Both the position numbers and the translations under genes were made by a program. 20,552 nt of DNA from JBOHNM01 sp050730675. GTDB lineage: Bacteria; Planctomycetota; Phycisphaerae; Phycisphaerales; UBA1924. The notes under the pieces were generated by a model. It made no database searches and was not told where the DNA came from. It was given only the letters and a program-made list of their open reading frames with translations. Of the stretch, positions 15,679-20,552 are shown piece by piece; positions within the stretch are counted from its first letter, which is position 1; each line of letters starts with the position of its first letter. Location of the stretch: assembly GCA_050730675.1 (NCBI GenBank), contig JBOHNM010000069.1:1-20552 (forward strand). The letters run 5' to 3'.

Positions 15679-16779
15679 ATGAACAGCGATCTCGATCGCC
15701 GTGCCCTGCTGGGCGTTGTCGGAATTGCCGGTGTGGCCGCGCTCGCCGCCCGGCGGGCAGAAGCGGGGCCGCTCACCCCGCCCGAGGGACCGGTGACCGG
15801 CACGGGCAAGCAGCTCATCGAGGTCGAGCCGCGGACGGCGATCAACCCGGTCAACACGCCGGGGGATGGCAACAGCATCTACAGAATCACTCAGCCCGGG
15901 TCGTACTACCTGACGGCGAATCTGGTGGTGCCGCAGGGGACCATCGGGATCAAGGTCACCGCCAGCAACGTGACGATCGACATGGAGGGGTTCGCGATTC
16001 TGATCGCTTCCAACGCCACCAGCGCTGTCGCGGGAATCGCGGCCGTGGGGACGTTGAGCGGCATCACCATCCGCAACGGCCGTTTTTCCGGGGCGTTCCA
16101 GTTCGCTGCGATCAACATGCTTGATGGCGGCACGGGCAACAACCTGCTGGTTGAGGGTGTCACCATCGTCGGGACGGGTGCGCCCCCGTCGGGGTCGGGG
16201 ATCTATGCCAGCAACAACTACGTGATCCGCGGATGTGTCATCTCGACACTGGGAGGCTGGGGCATCTACGGGGAACGAGGCGCCCTGATCGAATCCTGCA
16301 TCATCCGCGGGTGCCAGACTGGACTTGGTCCGGGGCAGAGTGGCGTGATCTCGCGCTGCACGATTGATGGGAACAGCTATGGAACCAATATCGGTGCCGG
16401 GTGTGCGATCACGGACTGCGTCGTCACCAACAACTTGATCGACGGCATCTTCGCAAATGAAGGATGCCTGATCGCCCGGAACCTGTGCCGCGGCAATGGC
16501 GCGGGGGGTGACGGCGCGGGGATCCACCTCTTCGGGACCGACAACCGAGTCGAGGACAACGTCTGCATCGGGGCCGACCGCGGGATCGATGTGGACGCCG
16601 CGGGGAACGTGATTGTCCGAAATGTGTGCTCCGGCAACGGGAACAACTGGGACATCGTCGCCAACAACATCTACGGACCGATCATCGACCGCGCGGCGCC
16701 GGGAAGCCCCGCGGTGACGGGCAATGCGGCGGCGAGCGCGCTCGGGACGACAGACCCGAATGCGAACTTCACGTACTGA
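15679..16779 (+). CDS. Tat-exported right-handed beta-helix protein (copy 1)
   Basis: A 366-aa protein. The leader has a twin-arginine motif (LDRRALLG, Arg7-Arg8), a mild hydrophobic core and an AEA cleavage site after residue 29, preceded by a second Arg pair (ARRAEA). After a linker (GPLTPPEGPVTGTG) comes EPRTAINPVNTPGD and then GSYYLTANLVV, a block common in planctomycete parallel beta-helix proteins. The rest is beta-helix coils with repeated N/G turns (VTIDMEGFAILI, NLLVEGVTIVGTG, NYVIRGCVISTLGGWGIYG, GCLIARNLCRGNG). Such folds often bind or cleave polysaccharides, but no catalytic residues can be assigned. It shares its leader and linker with the gene at 17767-18669. The ATG at 15679 is chosen because the Tat signal starts there. 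Confidence 0.85.
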   Translation: MNSDLDRRALLGVVGIAGVAALAARRAEAGPLTPPEGPVTGTGKQLIEVEPRTAINPVNTPGDGNSIYRITQPGSYYLTANLVVPQGTIGIKVTASNVTIDMEGFAILIASNATSAVAGIAAVGTLSGITIRNGRFSGAFQFAAINMLDGGTGNNLLVEGVTIVGTGAPPSGSGIYASNNYVIRGCVISTLGGWGIYGERGALIESCIIRGCQTGLGPGQSGVISRCTIDGNSYGTNIGAGCAITDCVVTNNLIDGIFANEGCLIARNLCRGNGAGGDGAGIHLFGTDNRVEDNVCIGADRGIDVDAAGNVIVRNVCSGNGNNWDIVANNIYGPIIDRAAPGSPAVTGNAAASALGTTDPNANFTY

Positions 16780-16810
16780 ACGTTGAGTTGAGGCAGGAGC
16801 GTTCGGAGTG

Positions 16811-16827
16811 CGCCGCGTAATGCGGCG
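16811..16827 (+). terminator. Hairpin after beta-helix copy 1
   Basis: CGCCGC-GTAAT-GCGGCG, a perfect 6-bp stem, lies 31 nt after the stop of copy 1. It is followed by TTCTG rather than a T run, so termination strength is uncertain. Confidence 0.45.
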
Positions 16828-17063
16828 TTCTGCGCGGTCTCGGTCGTGGGCGTGAAGATGAGTGAATTTTGGCGAGCCGCGGAGCGCCCGACGACATTCA
16901 AAAATCACTGTTCTGGCCTGATCCAGGCGAATGTCGCTCTCCCTCGGACGGGGGATCGGTCGATGTGGATCAGACGGGTGCGCGGCTCACCAGGCGTCGA
17001 GTGGAACCGGCGGATCTGCGAGCGCCCGTAGTAGTCAGCGGAAAGGTCAGGAGGTCGGTCGCA

Positions 17064-17378
17064 ATGGTTGCTCAGAGAAAGGTCACGGGGTGCGTAACGC
17101 ACGGCCCGGTCATGCGTGCGTTTTCGGTGGTCATCGGCGGCCCGGGGATTTATCGGGTGGATCCGTTGAACCCCATGCGGAAGCACAACCGCGGGCGTTT
17201 GTGCTACGTTGTCGAGTACAACGGGCGCACCGGCATGGTGGACGTGCTGTTCCATGACACGCAGCGTCGTGCAATGGTGGACCCGCGCGACCTGGTGCTG
17301 CACGCGGCGCAGATGCCCGAGACGGTGATCATTCAGAGTCCGTCCCGACGCGCCCCTCCGAGTGCGGCGCCGGCGTGA
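17064..17378 (+). CDS. Small protein of unknown function between the beta-helix genes
   Basis: A 104-aa protein with no recognised family. It has no signal peptide or membrane helix, so it is probably cytosolic. The central part alternates strands and turns (GRLCYVVEYNGRTGMVDVLF, then HDTQRRAMVDPRDLVLH), which would fit a small SH3-like or KOW-like barrel; this is inference from pattern only. The N-terminal part is basic (VAQRKVTG). The ATG at 17064 has GGAGG 9 nt upstream and marks the point where coding bias begins. The frame is open to 16869, but the upstream part lacks that bias. A downstream same-strand small gene starts 182 nt later. Confidence 0.6.
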   Translation: MVAQRKVTGCVTHGPVMRAFSVVIGGPGIYRVDPLNPMRKHNRGRLCYVVEYNGRTGMVDVLFHDTQRRAMVDPRDLVLHAAQMPETVIIQSPSRRAPPSAAPA

Positions 17379-17410
17379 AGTGAGACGCCCGCTGGCGCGA
17401 GAATTGGTGT

Positions 17411-17426
17411 TTGTCCCTCCGGACAA
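17411..17426 (+). terminator. Short hairpin after the small protein gene
   Basis: TTGTCC-CTCC-GGACAA, a 6-bp stem with a 4-nt loop, lies 33 nt after the stop at 17378. There is no strong T tract. Confidence 0.4.
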
Positions 17427-17504
17427 TTGGATGAAGCGAGCGTGAGGCGATGCTCATTCGCGATGTGAGTTGACAGTCACGCTCGGCGCGCCAAAATGTT
17501 GCTC

Positions 17505-17535
17505 GTCCCCGCGGGGAAGGTTCACCGCCGGGGAC
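17505..17535. promoter_or_regulatory. Inverted repeat upstream of the 61-aa gene
   Basis: GTCCCCG (17505-17511) pairs with CGGGGAC (17529-17535) over a 17-nt loop. The left arm also forms the local palindrome CCCCGCGGGG. It ends 12 nt before the AAGGAG ribosome site of the next gene, so it could be leader structure or an operator. Confidence 0.35.
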
Positions 17536-17560
17536 ATGCGTTCATCCAAGGAGCGGGGTG

Positions 17561-17746
17561 ATGGCGAAAGCGTCAGAGCTGATCTATGTGGTATTGAAGT
17601 CGGACGAGAGCTGGTACTGGCGTCTGGAGACGCAGGCGAAGCGCGTCGTCGCGACGGGTGTGCACATGTGCGCCACGCGCGAGGCGTGCATCGCGGAGAT
17701 TGAGCTGGTCAAGGGCTCGTGGAATGCGCCGGTGCGTGAGCAGTGA
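17561..17746 (+). CDS. Small DUF1508/UPF0339-like protein
   Basis: A 61-aa cytosolic-looking protein. It resembles a single DUF1508 (YegP, UPF0339) unit: a first strand with aromatic residues (LIYVVLKSDESWYWRLET), then a strand and turn (AKRVVATGVHMCATREAC), then a short helix (IAEIELVKG). The W-R-L core and the A-x3-I-E-x-V-K ending are the supporting features; the usual NGE turn is missing. The function of the domain is not established. AAGGAG lies 7 nt before ATG 17561; the GTG at 17558 is an alternative start. It converges on beta-helix copy 2, with 20 nt between the stops. Confidence 0.6.
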   Translation: MAKASELIYVVLKSDESWYWRLETQAKRVVATGVHMCATREACIAEIELVKGSWNAPVREQ

Positions 17747-17766
17747 GGCGGGCGAGCAGAAGCCTC

Positions 17767-18669
17767 TCAGAAATTCGCCGTCTCGGCCCACGAGGCCGCC
17801 GGGGCCATCCGACCGTACCCGTCGAGAAAGTTGTGGACGCTGTTGTCCCGCATGATGCCGCTCGAGTCGGCGCTGGAAAGGATGCCGCAGCCCCAGTCCG
17901 GCACGGGTGTGTTGCTGGTGATGGTGTTGCGCTCGATGGCCACGGAGACGGCCGTGACGCAATCGATCCCGCGGCGGGACGTTCCGTTGTTCGCGGAGAT
18001 CACGCGGTCGATCCGGCAATCCTGGATCGAGCAGGAGGCGCCGCTCAGCAGGATGGCGGTGATGGTGGGGTACGCGTCGGCGAGGACGGATTCCGAGCCG
18101 ATACTGGCGAGGATGCAGCGTCGGATGTGAACGCCGAGGTTCGCGGAGCTGGAAGCGACAATCCCGTACCGGCGCGTGTTCATCACGCGCATCTCCTCGA
18201 TGACGATGTCGCGGCACGTCGCACCGACGGCGATCCCCGTCATGCCGCCCTGCGTGGCGCCGTTGTGGATGCGGACGTTCCGCAGCGATGCGCCCATGCT
18301 GATCACGTTGATGCTGCTGTTGGTCGTGATGAGCGTGCGGCCGGCAAGATCGATATTGACATGGTGCGAGGTGATCGACAGCACCGGCGTGGAGGCGCCG
18401 CCGCCGGCGAGATCACCCGTCAGGACATACGACCCGGGCACGGAGATGGTCACCGGCCCGCCCCCGGGTATCGGGATCCGCCCATCGGTTGCGCCCGCCA
18501 GCGGAATCTTGTTGTACACCTCGTCGATCGTCCGGCCTGTGCCCCCGACGGGCCCCGCTGGGGGCACGAGTGGCCCCGCTTCGGCTCGGCGCGTCGCGAT
18601 CGCGGCAACGCCGGCCACCCCCACCATGCCAACAACACCCAGCAGGGCACGACGATCAAGTTCACTCAT
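17767..18669 (-). CDS. Tat-exported right-handed beta-helix protein (copy 2)
   Basis: A 300-aa paralogue of the product at 15679-16779. The leader is almost the same: ELDRRALLGVVG with Arg6-Arg7, then TRRAEA cleaved after residue 31, then the linker GPLVPPAGPVGGTG. The body is parallel beta-helix coils (VLSITSHHVNIDLAGRTLI, NVRIHNGATQGGMTGIAVG, CRDIVIEEMRVMNTRRYGIV, SIQDCRIDRVISANNG), but differs strongly from copy 1 in sequence. It ends SWAETANF. No catalytic residues can be assigned; surface carbohydrate binding or cleavage is the usual suggestion for this fold. No Shine-Dalgarno precedes the ATG at 18669, where the Tat leader begins. The frame is open to 18882, but that part shows no coding bias. 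Confidence 0.85.
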   Translation of the reverse strand: MSELDRRALLGVVGMVGVAGVAAIATRRAEAGPLVPPAGPVGGTGRTIDEVYNKIPLAGATDGRIPIPGGGPVTISVPGSYVLTGDLAGGGASTPVLSITSHHVNIDLAGRTLITTNSSINVISMGASLRNVRIHNGATQGGMTGIAVGATCRDIVIEEMRVMNTRRYGIVASSSANLGVHIRRCILASIGSESVLADAYPTITAILLSGASCSIQDCRIDRVISANNGTSRRGIDCVTAVSVAIERNTITSNTPVPDWGCGILSSADSSGIMRDNSVHNFLDGYGRMAPAASWAETANF

Positions 18670-19109
18670 GCGGGGAGGATACAGGAGAAGGGGAGTTTGA
18701 ACAATGGTGATCTGGGGTGCGGAGGGCCGGTCGCCATGTCCAGCAATCGGGCCGCCTCGACCAGCCGGGACGGCGCGTGAGTCCATTGCCATTCTGCATC
18801 GGCCTCTGCTCGCGGGCGCCAAACTCAGGGCCGCCGCACAGCTGCAGCGAATCACTACAGATCGCAGCCTTCGGCTGCTCAACGGAGAAGTGAGGAATGT
18901 GAAATCAGGTCTCGCTTTTCCGGTGGTGCGTTCCTCGCGGACTCGTCGCGCTACCCCTGGCTGGCTACGTTCTTCGGCCCTTTCAGGGCGGAATCCCGTT
19001 GCCCCTTCCCCCTGCCCAACTGCAATGTTCGTGGTGAAAGAAAAAACCCTCCCGCGATGGCGCGGAGGGTGGGGTTACAAGTAGCGAGTAACGAGCACCG
19101 ATTGGGTGG
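18670..19109. other. Gene-free stretch upstream of beta-helix copy 2
   Basis: No gene is supported in these 440 bases. It holds the promoter side of beta-helix copy 2, and the argG terminator at its right end. In between is a small hairpin GCCCT-TTC-AGGGC (18977-18989) within a short run, GCTACCCCTGGCTGGCTACG (18951-18970), that looks like intergenic repeat sequence. I could not find a second copy of that run in the window. Confidence 0.5.
19041..19069 (-). terminator. Rho-independent terminator of argG
   Basis: On the minus strand, CCCTCCGCG-CCAT-CGCGGGAGGG forms a 9-bp stem with one bulged base, followed by TTTTTT. It lies about 40 nt after the argG stop. Confidence 0.85.
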
Positions 19110-20393
19110 TCAGCGCTTGGCGGTCTTGCGGGCGCCCCTGACAACCACGGGCGTGTGCTTGCCGTTGCTAGAAGCGCCGCCCTTCTTCCCCTTCGCCGCC
19201 ATGTTCTTGAGGGCCGCGATGCGGGCCGGGAGCGAGTAGAGGCGGATGAAGCCGCCGGCATCCTTCTGGTTGTAGACCTCGTCCTTGGAGAAGGTGGCGA
19301 AGGCCTCGGAGAAGAGCGAGTCGGGGCTCTTGCGGCGGACGGTGGTGGCCGTGCCCTTGTAGAGGCGGACGACGATCTCGCCGTTCATGACGGCGGAGAT
19401 CTGGTCGAAGGTCGCCCACATCGCCTCGCGCTTGGGGGTGTACCACTGGCCGTTGTAGATCAGCTCGGCGAACTCGAGGGCGATTCGCTCGCGGTAGTGG
19501 AGGGTCTCGCGATCGAGGACGAGCTGCTCGAGTCCGCGGAGGGCTTCCATCAGGACGGTGCCGCCCGGCGTCTCGTAGCACCCGCGGGACTTCATGCCGA
19601 CCAGGCGGTTCTCGATGATGTCCACGCGACCGACGCCGTGGCGACCGGCGATGTCGTTGAGCTTCATCACGAGTTCATCCGCGGCGTACTTCTTGCCGTT
19701 GACGGTGCGCGGGCGGCCGCGCTCGAAGGTGATGGCGACATCTTCGGCCTTGTTGGGCGCCTCCCACGGGTGTGTGGTGAGCATCCAGATGTCGTCGGGG
19801 ACGGTGTTCCATGGGTCCTCGAGGGCGGCGCCCTCGTGGGAGATGTGCCAGAGGTTGCGGTCGCGCGAGTAGATCTTCGTAAGCGAAGCGGTCGTCGGGA
19901 TGTTCCGCTCGGCGAGGTAGTTCAGCAGATCCTCGCGGCCGCGGAGGTCCCAGATGCGCCACGGGGCGATGATCTCCATCTCCGGCGCGAGAGCAGCGTA
20001 GGTAGATTCGAAGCGGACTTGGTCGTTCCCCTTGCCGGTGCAGCCGTGGCAGAGGCCGTCGGCGTGGATCTTCTTGGCGTAATCCACCTGCGCGCGGGCG
20101 AGGATGGGGCGGGCGATCGAGGTGCCCAGGAGATACTTGCTCTCGTAGACCGCGCCGGAGATCAGCATCGGGAAGCAGAAGTCCTCCGTAAACTCGCGTT
20201 TGAGGTCCACGACTTCGCACGCCTCTGCGCCGGAGTTGATGGCCTTCTTCTCGACACCCTTGAGTTCGCTGTCGCCCTGGCCGACATCGCCGACGACGCA
20301 GTAGACCTTGGCGTCGTAGTTCTCTTTGAGCCAGGGGATAACGGCGGAGGTGTCAAGGCCACCGGAGTACGCAACGACGATTTTCTTCGACAT
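19110..20393 (-). CDS. argG: Argininosuccinate synthase
   Basis: Joins citrulline and aspartate with ATP to give argininosuccinate, the penultimate step of arginine synthesis, in the cytosol. The 427-aa protein opens with the PP-loop VVAYSGGLDTSAVIPWL (Ser10-Ser16 region). Other family blocks are GTSIARPILARAQVDYA, GLCHGCTGKGNDQVRFE, the IIAPWRIW segment, GRVDIIENRLVGMKSRGCYE and ETPGGTVLMEALRGLE. The C-terminus is extended by about 25 residues rich in Lys and Gly (KGKKGGASSNGKHTP, then GARKTAKR), which makes it longer than the usual 400 aa. The ATG at 20393 has GAGG 8 nt upstream. argH and other arginine genes are not in the window. It appears to be monocistronic, with its own terminator. 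Confidence 0.97.
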   Translation of the reverse strand: MSKKIVVAYSGGLDTSAVIPWLKENYDAKVYCVVGDVGQGDSELKGVEKKAINSGAEACEVVDLKREFTEDFCFPMLISGAVYESKYLLGTSIARPILARAQVDYAKKIHADGLCHGCTGKGNDQVRFESTYAALAPEMEIIAPWRIWDLRGREDLLNYLAERNIPTTASLTKIYSRDRNLWHISHEGAALEDPWNTVPDDIWMLTTHPWEAPNKAEDVAITFERGRPRTVNGKKYAADELVMKLNDIAGRHGVGRVDIIENRLVGMKSRGCYETPGGTVLMEALRGLEQLVLDRETLHYRERIALEFAELIYNGQWYTPKREAMWATFDQISAVMNGEIVVRLYKGTATTVRRKSPDSLFSEAFATFSKDEVYNQKDAGGFIRLYSLPARIAALKNMAAKGKKGGASSNGKHTPVVVRGARKTAKR

Positions 20394-20431
20394 GGTTCAT
20401 CCTCGGGCAGCGCCCGGAAAGTGCGGACCAA

Positions 20432-20437
20432 AATGTA
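20432..20437 (-). promoter_or_regulatory. Possible -10 element of argG
   Basis: TACATT on the minus strand, 38 nt before the argG start, is the same hexamer as the -10 proposed at 13829-13824. The -35 region is poor (CTGAAT at 18 nt). The CACAGAG array lies just upstream of it. Confidence 0.25.
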
Positions 20438-20467
20438 GGAGAGCGCGAGCCAGAATTCAGAGAAGTA

Positions 20468-20493
20468 CACAGAGGACACAGAGAAACACAGAG
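20468..20493. repeat. CACAGAG heptamer repeat, copy D
   Basis: Exact CACAGAG units begin at 20468, 20477 and 20487 (9- and 10-bp phasing). A weaker CAGAG precedes them at 20458. This copy sits upstream of argG, in the same orientation as copy B. Confidence 0.72.
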
Positions 20494-20507
20494 GAATACG
20501 GGAAATG

Positions 20508-20552
20508 AAAAAACGGGGAGGAGGAGACTTTCTGCCCCACCCTGGCCTCCTC
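20508..20552 (-). terminator. Possible terminator of a gene beyond the right edge
   Basis: On the minus strand, GAGGAGG (20552-20546) can pair with a CCTCCTC run (around 20525-20519), followed by CCCG and TTTTTT (20513-20508). The window ends at the base of the stem, so the full structure cannot be seen. Confidence 0.4.

Noticed and set aside
17505..17535. A riboswitch upstream of the 61-aa gene
   Set aside because: The inverted repeat does not match any riboswitch core I know; reported only as an inverted repeat.

Overview
The window is about 20.5 kb of GC-rich bacterial chromosome. Four traits point to Planctomycetota, probably class Phycisphaerae. An ECF sigma factor overlaps a membrane Ser/Thr kinase gene. 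A secreted protein ends in a VPxPG-type sorting tail with a tetra-arginine stop. A small membrane protein carries the CxxCGYELRGLP...CPxCG zinc ribbon. Two exported right-handed beta-helix proteins carry twin-arginine signals. The lineage is inferred from these traits, not from a marker-gene tree.

Layout, left to right. Positions 1-1130 hold the tail of an upstream gene and a XerC/XerD tyrosine recombinase. Positions 1258-2752 hold a STAS-domain protein, a hotdog thioesterase (both minus strand) and a divergent DinB/YfiT-like protein. Positions 2796-6142 form a signalling block: a secreted small protein, divergent from a coupled ECF sigma factor and Ser/Thr kinase pair. nadB (L-aspartate oxidase) follows the kinase at 6169-7878, and a predicted lipoprotein comes next. 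A large exported M28 peptidase with a C-terminal PDZ domain runs leftward at 8620-10758. A zinc-ribbon membrane protein and acpS run rightward at 10871-11885.

Positions 11930-15512 are minus-strand envelope and accessory genes: a HEAT-like lipoprotein, a protein with an HTH-like start and an apparent 5' frame break, a PEP-CTERM-like protein, and a DUF4177-like membrane protein. Positions 15679-18669 form an island of two paralogous Tat-exported beta-helix proteins facing each other, with two small proteins between them. argG (argininosuccinate synthase) closes the window at 19110-20393.

Housekeeping genes (xer, nadB, acpS, argG) are scattered among lineage-specific envelope and signalling genes, and few true operons are visible. 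The clearest functional unit is the ECF sigma factor-kinase pair. The most unusual non-genic feature is a dispersed repeat of phased CACAGAG heptamers at four intergenic sites. One copy appears to supply the start codon of the lipoprotein gene.
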